NCBI GenBank assembly: GCA_900315195.1
Contig: OMYD01000022.1
Span: 1 to 42,050, forward strand
Length of the DNA: 42,050 nucleotides
Source of the DNA: an uncultured Eubacteriales bacterium
GTDB taxonomy: Bacteria; Bacillota; Clostridia; Oscillospirales; Acutalibacteraceae
Direction: 5' to 3'
Shown piece after piece: positions 14,930 to 23,316 of this stretch. The stretch's first letter is position 1. Every line of letters starts with the position of its first letter. The notes below the pieces were generated by a model, which was given only the letters and a program-made list of their open reading frames with translations, was not told where the DNA came from and ran no database searches. Made by a program: the position numbers and the translations under genes.

Positions 14930-15958
14930 TTAAAGTTCTGCGAAATACTTAATTGTTCTTACCATCTGGCTGGTGTAAGAGTTCTCGTTGTCGTACCAGG
15001 AAACTACCTGAACCTCATAGAGGTCGTCAGCAACCTTTGAAACCATGGTCTGGGTAGCGTCAAAGAGTGAACCGTATCTCATACCGATAACGTCGGAAGA
15101 AACGATGGGATCCTCGTTGTAGCCGAAGGACTCGGAAGCAGCAGCCTTCATAGCAGCGTTGATGCCTTCAACGGTAACGTCTGTGCCCTTAACAACAGCT
15201 GTAAGGATTGTGGTTGAACCTGTGGGAACAGGAACACGCTGAGCTGAGCCGATGAGCTTGCCGTCGAGCTCGGGGATAACAAGACCGATAGCCTTTGCTG
15301 CGCCTGTGGAGTTGGGAACGATGTTGGCAGCGCCCGCTCTTGCACGTCTGAGGTCGCCCTTTCTGTGAGGACCGTCGAGGATCATCTGATCGCCTGTGTA
15401 AGCGTGGATTGTGCTCATGATACCGCTCTGGATGGGAGCATACTTGTTAAGAGTATCAGCCATGGGAGCAAGGCAGTTAGTTGTGCAGGAAGCAGCGGAG
15501 ATGATGGTGTCCTCAGCGGTGAGAACGTTCTCGTTTACGCTGTATACGATAGTGGGAAGATCTTTTCCCGCGGGAGCGGAGATAACAACCTTCTTAGCGC
15601 CTGCGTCGATGTGAGCCTGGCTCTTAGCCTTTGAGCAGTAGAAGCCTGTGCACTCCAGAACAACGTCTACGCCGATTTCGCCCCAGGGAAGCTCAGCAGC
15701 GTTGGGCTTAGCGTAAATGGTGATTTCCTTGCCGTCAACGATGATTGAGTTCTCGCCTGCCTCAACAGTGTGCAGGTTCTCGCCGATAGTGCCGCAGTAG
15801 CCCTTCTGAGCTGTATCATACTTAAGCAGGTTAGCGAGCATTTTGGGATCGGTAAGATCGTTGATAGCAACTACCTCGTAGCCCTCTGCGCCGAACATCT
15901 GACGGAACGCAAGACGTCCGATACGGCCGAAGCCGTTAATTGCAACTTTTACTGACAT
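14930..15958 (-). CDS. gap: Glyceraldehyde-3-phosphate dehydrogenase, type I
   Basis: NAD-dependent phosphorylating GAPDH of glycolysis. 342 residues. The Rossmann motif is GFGRIGR (9-15). Asp34 after AIN fits NAD preference. The active site is [12 protein letters not shown] with Cys158, and the proton-relay His185 is in [10 protein letters not shown]. Codon use is highly biased, as expected for an abundant enzyme. Start ATG follows a perfect AGGAGG. Monocistronic, with its own promoter and terminator. Confidence 0.97.
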   Translation of the reverse strand: MSVKVAINGFGRIGRLAFRQMFGAEGYEVVAINDLTDPKMLANLLKYDTAQKGYCGTIGENLHTVEAGENSIIVDGKEITIYAKPNAAELPWGEIGVDVVLECTGFYCSKAKSQAHIDAGAKKVVISAPAGKDLPTIVYSVNENVLTAEDTIISAASCTTNCLAPMADTLNKYAPIQSGIMSTIHAYTGDQMILDGPHRKGDLRRARAGAANIVPNSTGAAKAIGLVIPELDGKLIGSAQRVPVPTGSTTILTAVVKGTDVTVEGINAAMKAAASESFGYNEDPIVSSDVIGMRYGSLFDATQTMVSKVADDLYEVQVVSWYDNENSYTSQMVRTIKYFAEL

Positions 15959-15989
15959 AAAAAATTCCTCCTAAAATTAAGATATGTTT

Positions 15990-16018
15990 ATTATATTACA
16001 TTTTTTTCATTTCTTCAA
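15990..16018 (-). promoter_or_regulatory. Promoter of gap
   Basis: Minus strand TTGAAG (16013-16018), 17-bp spacer, TATAAT (15990-15995), about 30 bases before the start codon. Confidence 0.65.
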
Positions 16019-16162
16019 TAGTTTGTCAAAAAAATAACATATTTTTTTGAAAATTTTTCCACCCGTTAACCAAAATTGTCTGAATGATAGAATTTTTATG
16101 CCGACGCCATGTACTTTATTGCTGAATTGGAATTATTATTCACAAAACAGACACTTTTCTTA

Positions 16163-16191
16163 TTGACATTCACTTGTTTTTATTATAAAAT
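16163..16191 (+). promoter_or_regulatory. Strong promoter upstream of RNase Y
   Basis: TTGACA (16163-16168), 17-bp spacer, TAAAAT (16186-16191). It drives either the RNase Y leader or the small transcript described next. Confidence 0.65.
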
Positions 16192-16197
16192 ATCTGT

Positions 16198-16268
16198 AGA
16201 CTCTATAACTATGGGGTCTGCAATTGTGTGTTCCCGCTAAATCCGGCGGGCTCTGCAATTTGCTTTTT
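16198..16268 (+). ncRNA. Candidate small RNA or attenuated leader ahead of RNase Y
   Basis: Transcription from the promoter at 16163 would begin near 16198. About 20 bases in, a G-U-rich hairpin forms (stem from GCAATTG at ~16219 to CAATTTGC at ~16262, apical CCCGC/GGCGGG), followed at once by seven T. This gives a ~70-nt RNA, or a leader terminator that must be read through to reach rny 180 bases on. A 9-bp perfect inverted repeat (16289-16297, 16372-16380) follows. No known family recognised; no open frame of note. Confidence 0.35.
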
Positions 16269-16448
16269 TTAATCAGACTCTTTCAGGAGCCGTTATATAT
16301 AGATATTTTTTAATTGTTTATCCACGTTTTTATATTAAATTGAAAAATATTATATTCTTACAATTGAATATTATAACGGCACCGAAAGGTTTTGTTTAGA
16401 TTAAAGCTGTTAAACTTTAAAAAAATGAAACAAGGAGGTGTCAGGGAG

Positions 16449-18005
16449 ATGGTTAGCGTAGTGATTTTAATCATCAGCATTGTCGCTGCCGCTGTCATCG
16501 GTATAGCTGCAGGCGTTTTCGTTGGTATTACCGTTAGAAAAAATACCGCCGAAAAAGAGATTGGCAGCGCGGAAGAGGAAGCAAAGCGCATTGTTTCCGA
16601 CGCGATTAAAAACGCCGAGGCTAAGAAAAAGGAACTGGTGCTCGAGGGTAAAGAGGAGGTTCATCGCTTCCGCAACGAAAGCGAGAAAGAGATTGCCGAC
16701 CGCCGGCGCGAGGTTCAGCGCCAGGAGCGCCGTATCCAGCAGAAAGAGGAAACGCTTGACCGCAAGCTCGATAACGTAGAGAAGAAGGACGAAAAGGTTT
16801 CCCGCAAGATTAAAGAAGCCGACGCAAAGCTGGAAGAAATCGAGACCATCAAGAAAAGCCAGTTTGAAATGCTGGAAAAAATCTCGGGTTATACAGCCGA
16901 GCAGGCAAAAAGTTACTTACTCTCCCAATTGGAAAACGAGCTGAACCATGAGAAGTCCGTTAAAATCATGGAATATCAGGAGCAGCTTAAAGACGAAGCC
17001 GATGAAAAGGCTAGAAACATTATCTCACTTTCCATTCAGAAGCTTGCCGCGGAATATGTCGCGGAGGCTACAATTTCGGTAGTACCGCTTCCCAATGACG
17101 AAATGAAGGGCCGCATTATCGGCCGCGAGGGAAGAAACATCAGGGCGATTGAAACCCTTACAGGCGTTGACCTTATTATTGACGATACTCCCGAGGCAAT
17201 TACCCTTTCGTGCTTTGAGCCGGTTAGGCGCGAGGTAGCGAGAATTGCTTTGGAGCGCCTTATTTCCGACGGAAGAATCCATCCCGCCAGAATTGAGGAA
17301 ACAATTGAAAAAGCACGCCGTGAAGTTGACTCTACCATCAAGCGCGAGGGCGAGCGCGCCGTGCTTGAGCTTGGTATTCACAATATTCACCCCGAGCTTG
17401 TCAAGCTGCTGGGCCGCCTGCGTTACCGCACCAGCTACGGCCAGAATGTGCTTAAACACTCTATCGAGGTCGCGTATCTCGCGGGCATGATGGCAAGCGA
17501 GCTCGGACTTGACCCCACGCTTGCAAAACGCGCGGGTCTGCTGCACGACATCGGTAAATCAATTGACCACGAGGTCGAGGGAACCCACATCCAGATCGGT
17601 GTGGATCTCGCCAGAAGATATAAGGAGAGCGACGCGGTTATCCACGCTATCCACGCTCACCACGGCGACGTTGAGGCTAAAACAATCGTCGCGATTCTTG
17701 TTCAGGCAGCCGACGCGCTGTCAGCCGCAAGGCCGGGCGCAAGACGCGAAAACGTTGAAAACTACATTAAGCGTCTGCAAAAGCTTGAAGAGGTTGCCTC
17801 ATCATTTGACGGCGTTGAAAACTGCTACGCTATTCAGGCGGGCAGAGAGGTTCGCGTTATGGTTAAGCCCGAATCGGTTAAGGACGAGCGCATGATTCCG
17901 CTCGCAAGAGAAATCTGTAAAAAGATTGAGGAAGAGCTTGATTATCCCGGACAGATCAAGGTTAATATCATCCGCGAGAGCCGAGCCGCAGAGTTTGCGA
18001 AATAA
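16449..18005 (+). CDS. rny: Ribonuclease Y
   Basis: Membrane-anchored endoribonuclease that starts mRNA decay. 518 residues, almost the family norm. One N-terminal TM segment (3-27) is followed by a long charged coiled coil (~35-200), a KH RNA-binding domain with [15 protein letters not shown] (~221-235) and an HD metal-phosphohydrolase domain with HD at 366-367 (LLHDIGKS) and the HAHHGD motif. The start is the ATG at 16449 because AAGGAGGTG lies just upstream; the upstream in-frame ATG at 16392 precedes that site. The gene is followed by a strong terminator. Confidence 0.97.
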   Translation: MVSVVILIISIVAAAVIGIAAGVFVGITVRKNTAEKEIGSAEEEAKRIVSDAIKNAEAKKKELVLEGKEEVHRFRNESEKEIADRRREVQRQERRIQQKEETLDRKLDNVEKKDEKVSRKIKEADAKLEEIETIKKSQFEMLEKISGYTAEQAKSYLLSQLENELNHEKSVKIMEYQEQLKDEADEKARNIISLSIQKLAAEYVAEATISVVPLPNDEMKGRIIGREGRNIRAIETLTGVDLIIDDTPEAITLSCFEPVRREVARIALERLISDGRIHPARIEETIEKARREVDSTIKREGERAVLELGIHNIHPELVKLLGRLRYRTSYGQNVLKHSIEVAYLAGMMASELGLDPTLAKRAGLLHDIGKSIDHEVEGTHIQIGVDLARRYKESDAVIHAIHAHHGDVEAKTIVAILVQAADALSAARPGARRENVENYIKRLQKLEEVASSFDGVENCYAIQAGREVRVMVKPESVKDERMIPLAREICKKIEEELDYPGQIKVNIIRESRAAEFAK

Positions 18006-18023
18006 ACTTAAACAGTTAAAATC

Positions 18024-18052
18024 ATCCCCTGCTTTTCGGCAGGGGATTTTTG
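18024..18052 (+). terminator. Intrinsic terminator of rny
   Basis: ATCCCCTGC (18024-18032) pairs with GCAGGGGAT (18039-18047) and is followed by five T (18048-18052 with the stem end). Confidence 0.9.
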
Positions 18053-18148
18053 CCGGGAAGGTGACGTTCCATCCAACTCCGCCTTTGGCCGCCACGCGGC
18101 AGGAAGCGCGCCTTTTGATAAATCGGTTTATAGGAAAACTCGCTATAA

Positions 18149-18320
18149 CGGCGCAACTTCTCTCGCGGGTCGCCATGTTTGGTCAATCTCAAACATCTGA
18201 TTCGCGTCGTGAAAGTCGGCTCAGCCGACCGGCGCAACTTATCTCGCGGGAATTTAGTGTTTATATATCTCAAACATCTGATTCGCGTCGTGAAAGTCGG
18301 CTCAGCCGACCGGCGCAACC
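18149..18320. repeat. 81-bp tandem repeat with an internal perfect palindrome
   Basis: CGGCGCAAC begins units at 18149, 18230 and 18311, exactly 81 bp apart; the third unit is cut after ~10 bases. A 52-base block (18187-18238 and 18268-18319) is identical between copies. Within it lies the palindrome GTCGGCTCAGCCGAC, with TCTCGCGGG in each left part. Open frames cross it because 81 is divisible by three, but there is no ribosome binding site or protein-like composition. Probably a structured intergenic repeat. Confidence 0.8.
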
Positions 18321-18354
18321 AGTTTTTGATTTTTATCTAACCATACTATCTTAT

Positions 18355-18383
18355 TTGTAGGGCACGGTCAAGACCGTGCCGCA
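18355..18383. repeat. Short intergenic palindrome
   Basis: GGCACGGTC (18361-18369), AA, GACCGTGCC (18372-18380), preceded by TTGTAGG. It resembles the palindrome at 1287-1318 in layout and leading bases. Confidence 0.5.
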
Positions 18384-18748
18384 GATTGTAAGTCAAACGT
18401 TTCTGCAACGGGTCACACTTGTCACACACATCACAGTAGTTTTTGACTTTATATATTATTATAAATTTCAGATAAACTATATATACACTGAAAAAAATAT
18501 TATTTATATATAAGTGTGATTTCTGTGATTAGTGTGATAATGGCTTACCTAAGCCGTTTTTCAGCGTTTCCATCTGTGATTTATCTGTGAATCACCTGTG
18601 TCTTATTTTTGCTTTATCAGCAATGATATTCCGATATTTTGTACAAAAATTTTCCTGTTACTTTTATAATTATATATTGCACACCGTCTAAAACTATGAT
18701 ATACTTTAGATAATTATTGTACGATAATAATGAAAGGAGTATATAAAA
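18384..18748. other. A+T-rich intergenic stretch with TCACAC/GTGTGA arms
   Basis: No gene seen. TCACAC...ATCACAG (18412-18436) faces AGTGTGAT...GTGTGATAA (18513-18540) as an imperfect long-range inverted repeat, with further TGTGAT words to ~18600. AAAGGAG at ~18734 is the ribosome binding site of the dockerin gene. A TATACT-like -10 lies near 18700 without a convincing -35. Confidence 0.4.
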
Positions 18749-20038
18749 ATGAAAATCGCAAAAATATCAGCCGTTATATTAGCGCTGACACTGATAGTCG
18801 GAATGTTTGGGTATTCAACATTTGCGGCATCTGCCAAACCTCTTCACGTCCAACCCACGGAAGATACCACGATGGATCCAACCGAAAACCCGACAGGTTA
18901 CTGCGTACCATCATACACACTTACGGCTGCATCAAATTACGGCGAACCTGATTACGAAGGACTGACATCCGCAGGCATGACATGCCCTGTGTATTTTTAC
19001 GCACCCGAGGACTTGGAAATAGTCAGCTTTCAGTTTACGCTATACTGCGACTATGGCGATTGTGAGCTGGTAGATTATTCGTCCTTCACCAGACAGATGG
19101 CTTACAACACAAAATGTGACGATTACGATGCTGTTCTCAAGGGCAGCGTGTCATCGCTCAGTCCGATATTTGTAGAAAAAGGCGAGTCACTTCTATATAT
19201 TGAATATCTCTGTAATTATGAAGAAAAATTTAACGTATACCTTGAAATCGAGGATCTTCAGGTGCACACCGAATCGGGCGATAAGATAATCATTCAGGAC
19301 AGCAAGTTTGTTGAGCCTCAAAGTGATCCCACCCAAGCCACCACAGAAGACCCCACTCAGGATCCTACCGGTCACTGCACCGACGACGCCATGTACCATT
19401 TGCTTGGCTGGTCAAACTACTGCCCCGATACTCCCGAATTTACGGGATGGGACTTCGGTACGCACACGCTCGACTTTGTCGCTCCCGAGGATTTGGAGAT
19501 CCTCAGCCTCGACTTTACTCTATATCACGAGTCTCCGATAACTACTTTGGATGAGTATTCCGCGTTTTCCGACGATATGGTTTATGAGCCGGGCAAAGAC
19601 AATGTCCTTCTCAGCGGCAATTTCACTTCCCTCTACCCTGTCTTGGTGATGAAGGGCGAATCTCTGCTTAAAACCGAAATCACTATTGAAACAAGTTATG
19701 ATACTGAACTGCAAGACATAGTTTACTTAGAAATAAATAATCTGACCATCAAAACCGCCGACGGTGAAAGGGTTATTTTTAAAGACGGAATTTACGTCGA
19801 CAAGAACCCCATCGTATTTGTCGGCGACGTTGACAAAAACGGCAAGGTAAATATCGACGACGCGACCCTGCTTCAGCGTCATATTGCCGAGTTTACCGAC
19901 GATAGCGGCAACCGCATTATTGACGAAACCGACTCGGAAATGATCAAGCGCGCCGACGCCAACCGCGACGGCAAGATAAGTGTTTTGGATATTACGGAAA
20001 TCCAGCGCTATGTCGCGGAAATGATTAAAAAATTCTGA
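18749..20038 (+). CDS. Secreted dockerin protein with a duplicated domain
   Basis: 429 residues. Signal peptide 1-28 (cut near FAASA). A Pro/Thr/Glu linker (30-49) is followed by domain copy 1 (~51-188), a second PT linker (190-207), domain copy 2 (~210-350) and a type I dockerin (358-429). The domain copies align along their length, with shared APEDLEI, F-T-L-Y and KGESLL. The dockerin has two Ca-binding repeats: DVDKNGKVNIDDATLLQRHI and DANRDGKISVLDITEIQRYV. The repeated domain is unknown to me; it is beta-rich and could bind carbohydrate or be cohesin-like. The dockerin implies docking to a scaffoldin cohesin outside the cell. AAAGGAG precedes the ATG. Transcribed alone. Confidence 0.88.
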   Translation: MKIAKISAVILALTLIVGMFGYSTFAASAKPLHVQPTEDTTMDPTENPTGYCVPSYTLTAASNYGEPDYEGLTSAGMTCPVYFYAPEDLEIVSFQFTLYCDYGDCELVDYSSFTRQMAYNTKCDDYDAVLKGSVSSLSPIFVEKGESLLYIEYLCNYEEKFNVYLEIEDLQVHTESGDKIIIQDSKFVEPQSDPTQATTEDPTQDPTGHCTDDAMYHLLGWSNYCPDTPEFTGWDFGTHTLDFVAPEDLEILSLDFTLYHESPITTLDEYSAFSDDMVYEPGKDNVLLSGNFTSLYPVLVMKGESLLKTEITIETSYDTELQDIVYLEINNLTIKTADGERVIFKDGIYVDKNPIVFVGDVDKNGKVNIDDATLLQRHIAEFTDDSGNRIIDETDSEMIKRADANRDGKISVLDITEIQRYVAEMIKKF

Positions 20039-20055
20039 CAGCGAATGACAAAGCA

Positions 20056-20087
20056 GCCCCCGCACTTTATCGGTGCGGGGGCATTTT
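20056..20087. terminator. Terminator shared by the dockerin gene and folT
   Basis: GCCCCCGCA (20056-20064) pairs perfectly with TGCGGGGGC (20074-20082), followed by ATTTTT on the plus strand. It separates two converging genes. Confidence 0.85.
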
Positions 20088-20095
20088 TGAGTATT

Positions 20096-20668
20096 TTAAT
20101 ATTTTCTTCCAAGCGACTTTTCGGCGGCGCAAATAAGCTTGCCCGCGCCGAAGATGATCATTATTTCAGGCACGCATTTTACAGCCTGACTTATCACCCG
20201 CGAAAGCAGCCACGCGTTATAAGTCTTGCCCATACTCGCGCTGTAGAGCAAAAACAGCCAGTATGCCGCTAAAAATGTTTCGACAACAAGCGTGTTTACT
20301 ACCCAGGCTATTACCACGCGCGGAATTGTGATTTGATTTTTGTAAAGAGCAAATCCGTAAATAAGTCCGGTCAAAGCGCCGCTTATGGTAAATCCCGGAA
20401 AATACGCGCCCGTAGGCACAATCAAAAATGAGATAATATCGCCCAACGCCCCAATCAGCATCGCGGGCAGAGGACCGAACATCGCGCCAGCAATTGCAAT
20501 CGGCAAAAACGAACCGCTGATTTTAACGGCGTTTCCGAAAACAGGCAGCGTAGTGTTGGCGAACATTCCCAAAACAACACGCAGCGCAAGCAGCATTGCA
20601 ATCATAACAAGCGATTGCAGATTCTTTAATTCTCTAAAAGAATTTTTCACTATTCTGACAGGTACCAT
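20096..20668 (-). CDS. folT: Folate-family ECF transporter S component (FolT-like)
   Basis: 190 residues with about six hydrophobic helices. The ECF S-component pattern includes the N-terminal alanine-rich helix IAMLLALRVVLGMF and GAMFGPLPAMLIGALGDIIS. S components bind a vitamin and use a shared EcfA/A'/T module, here encoded elsewhere. The substrate is taken from the tetrahydrofolate riboswitch in its leader, which makes folate the best assignment. The start at 20668 follows GGAGGGG. It has its own promoter, riboswitch and terminators. Confidence 0.85.
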   Translation of the reverse strand: MVPVRIVKNSFRELKNLQSLVMIAMLLALRVVLGMFANTTLPVFGNAVKISGSFLPIAIAGAMFGPLPAMLIGALGDIISFLIVPTGAYFPGFTISGALTGLIYGFALYKNQITIPRVVIAWVVNTLVVETFLAAYWLFLLYSASMGKTYNAWLLSRVISQAVKCVPEIMIIFGAGKLICAAEKSLGRKY

Positions 20669-20696
20669 ATTTCCCCTCCAAAGTAAGCTGCCTTCA

Positions 20697-20727
20697 AAAA
20701 CAAAAAGGCGGGCAAACGCCCGCCTTA
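20697..20727 (-). terminator. Terminator stem of the THF riboswitch
   Basis: On the minus strand AGGCGGGC/GCCCGCCT (20718-20725 with 20706-20713) has a four-base loop and is followed by TTTTTGTTTTTG. It lies between aptamer and folT start: the expression platform. Confidence 0.85.
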
Positions 20728-20743
20728 AATACTTTTCAAAGTT

Positions 20744-20841
20744 ACAGCGGGATGCGAAACCGACATCGCAGGTTTAAACCCCTTCGTTTTCACGGCAACT
20801 CCCCGTCCGCGAAACACTTCACGCGTCAGCTTCTACTCTGT
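20744..20841 (-). promoter_or_regulatory. Tetrahydrofolate (THF) riboswitch
   Basis: The minus-strand RNA reads ACAGAGTAG...GCGTGAAGTG...GGACGGGGAGTTG...ACGAAGG...GCATCCCGCTGT. This matches the THF riboswitch conserved blocks and ~100-nt length, with ACAG/CTGT closing the outer stem. A downstream terminator and a folate-type S component support the call. Confidence 0.88.
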
Positions 20842-20856
20842 TATTTTTTCATGACT

Positions 20857-20884
20857 ATTATATCACTCTGTCGGGTTTTGTCAA
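20857..20884 (-). promoter_or_regulatory. Promoter of the THF riboswitch-folT transcript
   Basis: Minus strand TTGACA (20879-20884), 16-bp spacer, TATAAT (20857-20862). The -35 overlaps the last codon of ribU. Confidence 0.75.
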
Positions 20885-21516
20885 CCTTTTTTGCGTGACG
20901 AGAGCGAATTGTTCATTCTCACAATCAGATTTGAGAGCGGCTTGTAGACAAACATCGTTATAACAGCCACAATAATTCCCTTAGCCAGCGTAAACGGCAC
21001 ATTAAAAATAAGCAGCGATTTTACAAGCGTGTCCGACGCGGGCAGAATGGTTTTATACATGCCGACAATGGGCTCTGTAGTTCCGCCGAACCACATATTC
21101 GCGTACGCGGGATACACTATGAAATAGTTAGTAGGAAAGCTTACGGCCGCCATCGCGAGCGCGCCCAAACCGCACGCCAAAAGCGCGGTTTTACGGGTTT
21201 TGTTGTGCTGATAAATCAAACCCGCGACAAGCGAGAAGGTGGCGCCGAGTAAAAAGTTTGAAAGCTCGCCTACGCCGCCGGAGGTTCCGAACGGAATGTG
21301 AATCAGGTTTTTCAATAAGCAGATAATAACCGCCCATAACGGTCCCAGCACAAAGGTTCCGATAAGCTCGGGCAAATCGGAGAAATCGAGCTTTAAAAAG
21401 GACGGAACAATCGGAACAGAGAACTCGATGTACTGCAGGACAACCGCGATTGCCGTAAGCATGCCCGTTACGGCAAGCTTTGTTGTAAGTGTTTTTTGAT
21501 TGCTTTTTGCTGTCAT
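20881..21516 (-). CDS. ribU: Riboflavin ECF transporter S component (RibU)
   Basis: 211 residues, about six TM helices. The N-terminal helix KLAVTGMLTAIAVVLQYIEF and the loop PSFLKLDFSDLPELIGTFVLGP are typical of RibU. FLLGATFSLVAGLIY and NYFIVYPAY follow. The FMN riboswitch in the leader makes riboflavin the clear substrate. The start is the ATG at 21516 (MTAKSNQK) behind AAAGGAG; the in-frame ATG at 21636 would lie inside the riboswitch. The energising module is not in the window. Confidence 0.94.
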   Translation of the reverse strand: MTAKSNQKTLTTKLAVTGMLTAIAVVLQYIEFSVPIVPSFLKLDFSDLPELIGTFVLGPLWAVIICLLKNLIHIPFGTSGGVGELSNFLLGATFSLVAGLIYQHNKTRKTALLACGLGALAMAAVSFPTNYFIVYPAYANMWFGGTTEPIVGMYKTILPASDTLVKSLLIFNVPFTLAKGIIVAVITMFVYKPLSNLIVRMNNSLSSRKKG

Positions 21517-21552
21517 AATAACAACTCCTTTAATATAATTTAAAGGCTGAAT

Positions 21553-21590
21553 CGAAGAAAAGCCCCGCTGTACCTTTATACAACGGGGCG
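21553..21590 (-). terminator. Terminator stem of the FMN riboswitch
   Basis: On the minus strand CCCCGTTGTA (21588-21579) pairs with TACAGCGGGG (21572-21563), one G-U pair, then CTTTTCTT. It lies between the FMN aptamer and ribU. Confidence 0.85.
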
Positions 21591-21619
21591 ATAACGCATA
21601 TTTAGGCTGAAACAGCCAA

Positions 21620-21740
21620 AGCGCGTCTTCTTTCATCCGGACTGTAACCGTCGGTGCCTGAATTTCACAGGCTCGGCAAGCTTACGCTTGTTCGTGGACT
21701 TTACCACCGGTGGAGAATTTCACTCCGCCCCGAAGACAAC
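21620..21740 (-). promoter_or_regulatory. FMN riboswitch (RFN element)
   Basis: The minus-strand RNA begins GTCTTCGGGGC, continues GGTGGTAAAGTCCACGA, CCTGTGAAATTCAGG-type helix and GACGGTTACAGTCCGGATG, and closes with GAAGAC. These are the defining RFN blocks in order. It controls ribU through the terminator just downstream. Confidence 0.97.
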
Positions 21741-21750
21741 CTTCTATTCT

Positions 21751-21778
21751 ATTATATGCGGTTTTGTCGGTTTGTCAA
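21751..21778 (-). promoter_or_regulatory. Promoter of the FMN riboswitch-ribU transcript
   Basis: Minus strand TTGACA (21773-21778), 16-bp spacer, TATAAT (21751-21756). The start site would be near 21744, right at the aptamer 5' end. Confidence 0.8.
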
Positions 21779-21801
21779 TAGCCGACACACTTATTTAGCC
21801 A

Positions 21802-22986
21802 TTAAGCGTTGCGGATTGCCTCAAGCAGCTCCTGAGTTTTATCGGTCTGCTCCCACTTAACGCCGAGCTCCTCTCTGCCGAGGTGACCGTAAGCGGCGAT
21901 GTCGTAATACTGGGGCTTTTTAAGCTCAAGCTGATTGATAATTGAGTTGGGGCGGCAGTCAAACACCTTTTCAACCGCCTGAGCAAGCTGCTTGTTGGTG
22001 TACTTTGACGTACCGAACGCGTCTACCATAACCGAAACGGGCTTTGCTACACCGATAGCGTAAGCGAGCTGAACCTCGCACTTTTCCGCAAGCCCTGCCG
22101 CGACAACGTTCTTGGCGATATAGCGTGCGTAATAAGCCGCGCTGCGGTCAACCTTGGTCGGGTCCTTTCCGCTGAACGCTCCGCCGCCGTGACGCGAGAA
22201 GCCGCCGTAGGTGTCAACAATAATCTTTCTGCCTGTAAGTCCGGCGTCGCCGACGGGGCCGCCGATAACAAAACGTCCTGTCGGATTTACAAAAATCTTT
22301 GTATCTGCAAACAGCTCCGCGGGAATCACGGGCTTAATAACATACTCAATCATATCCTCTCTGATTTGCTCAAGAGAAGCGTCGGGATCATGCTGTGTGG
22401 AAATGACAACGGTATCAACCCTGACCGCTTTGCCGTCCTCATATTCAACGGTAACCTGGGTTTTGCCGTCGGGACGGAGATATTTAAGCGTGCCGTCCTT
22501 TCTCACCTTTGTAAGCTGCTTGGCAAGTCGGTGAGCAAGCGAAATGGGAAGCGGCATAAGCTCTGGGGTCTCGGTGCAGGCATAGCCGAACATCATACCC
22601 TGGTCGCCCGCGCCGATTTGATTATTGATGTCTGTTTCGCCGTCTTTAAGCTCAAGGCTCTCGTTAACGCCCATAGCTATGTCGGATGACTGAGCGTCAA
22701 TCGAAGTGAGCACGGCACAGCTTTGAGCGTCAAAGCCGTAGTCGGGATTATTGTAGCCGATGTCATCAATAACTTTGCGCGCGATAGAGGCGATATCGAC
22801 CTGAGCGGTTGTGCTGATTTCGCCCATGATGTGCACCATACCCGTGGTAACGGTGGTTTCGCATGCCACATGAGCGTTGCTGTCCTGCTCGAGAATGCTG
22901 TCGAGAACCGCGTCTGAAATTTTATCGCACACCTTATCGGGATGCCCCTCGGTTACTGATTCCGATGTAAAGAAAAACTTTGCCAT
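21802..22986 (-). CDS. metK: S-adenosylmethionine synthetase
   Basis: Makes SAM from methionine and ATP. 394 residues, normal length. Signatures include [18 protein letters not shown] near the N-terminus, [12 protein letters not shown] in the middle and [19 protein letters not shown] towards the C-terminus. The ATG at 22986 follows AAGGAG. The leader holds a SAM-I riboswitch, then a 159-bp MITE that ends 17 bases before the start codon, so the ribosome binding site is right beside the element. Confidence 0.98.
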   Translation of the reverse strand: MAKFFFTSESVTEGHPDKVCDKISDAVLDSILEQDSNAHVACETTVTTGMVHIMGEISTTAQVDIASIARKVIDDIGYNNPDYGFDAQSCAVLTSIDAQSSDIAMGVNESLELKDGETDINNQIGAGDQGMMFGYACTETPELMPLPISLAHRLAKQLTKVRKDGTLKYLRPDGKTQVTVEYEDGKAVRVDTVVISTQHDPDASLEQIREDMIEYVIKPVIPAELFADTKIFVNPTGRFVIGGPVGDAGLTGRKIIVDTYGGFSRHGGGAFSGKDPTKVDRSAAYYARYIAKNVVAAGLAEKCEVQLAYAIGVAKPVSVMVDAFGTSKYTNKQLAQAVEKVFDCRPNSIINQLELKKPQYYDIAAYGHLGREELGVKWEQTDKTQELLEAIRNA

Positions 22987-23002
22987 ATAAACAACTCCTT
23001 AT

Positions 23003-23161
23003 ATACTATTATCTGATAAAACGGTTTAAAACAGATGTTAGTGGAAAATTTCGCATAACAAGGCGGAGGACGCAGGAATCCTGTCGGATTCCGAGGACGA
23101 CAACGCAGTTACGCGGAATTTAACGCAACAAATACTAAACAGTTTTAACAGAAGATAGTAT
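23003..23161. mobile_element. 159-bp MITE, copy 2, in the metK leader
   Basis: The same length and layout as copy 1 at 7902-8060. The 25-bp terminal inverted repeats (23003-23027, 23137-23161) match at 21 positions, with TA at both ends, and the core shares CGAGGACGACAACGCAGTTA. It lies between the SAM riboswitch terminator and the metK ribosome binding site. It would be transcribed in every read-through message and form a long hairpin. Confidence 0.8.
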
Positions 23162-23163
23162 TA

Positions 23164-23197
23164 AATAAAAAACGCGCCCTTCAACCGAAAGGCGCTC
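23164..23197 (-). terminator. Terminator stem of the SAM-I riboswitch
   Basis: On the minus strand GCGCCTT (23195-23189) pairs with AAGGGCGC (23181-23174) around TCGGTTG, followed by GTTTTTTATTT. It is the expression platform of the S-box ahead of metK. Confidence 0.85.
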
Positions 23198-23204
23198 AGA
23201 ATAA

Positions 23205-23298
23205 CTCATCTTTCGGTAATTACCGCAGGATTTAGCACCTTGCAATGCAGGTTGCCGGACTTCACAGGGCCTGTTCCCTCCGTCGCTCTTGATAAGGT
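23205..23298 (-). promoter_or_regulatory. SAM-I riboswitch (S-box)
   Basis: The minus-strand RNA reads CTTATCAAGAGCGACGGAGG, then GGCCCTGTGAAGTCCGGCAA, then the CCTGCA/TGCAAGG helix, GTGCTAAATCCTGCGG and finally GATGAG. All the conserved S-box blocks appear in order. With its terminator and metK downstream, the assignment is firm. Confidence 0.97.
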
Positions 23299-23316
23299 TG
23301 TATTCAACTGTAGAGT

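Noticed and set aside
16198-16268. 6S RNA, SRP RNA or a T-box ahead of rny
   Set aside because: Too short for 6S; lacks the GGAAG/AGCA SRP loop and the T-box TGGNACCGCG sequence. Kept only as an unassigned candidate RNA.
18149-18320. CRISPR array
   Set aside because: Only two units, the repeat core (52 bp) is longer than the spacer, and no cas genes are nearby.
17926-18360. Open frames (both strands) across the 81-bp tandem repeats
   Set aside because: They exist because 81 is a multiple of three; no ribosome binding site, basic low-complexity translation, and one runs through the rny end.
18749-19910. Cohesin domains in the dockerin protein
   Set aside because: The duplicated domains are beta-rich and of similar size, but I could not identify cohesin-specific motifs.
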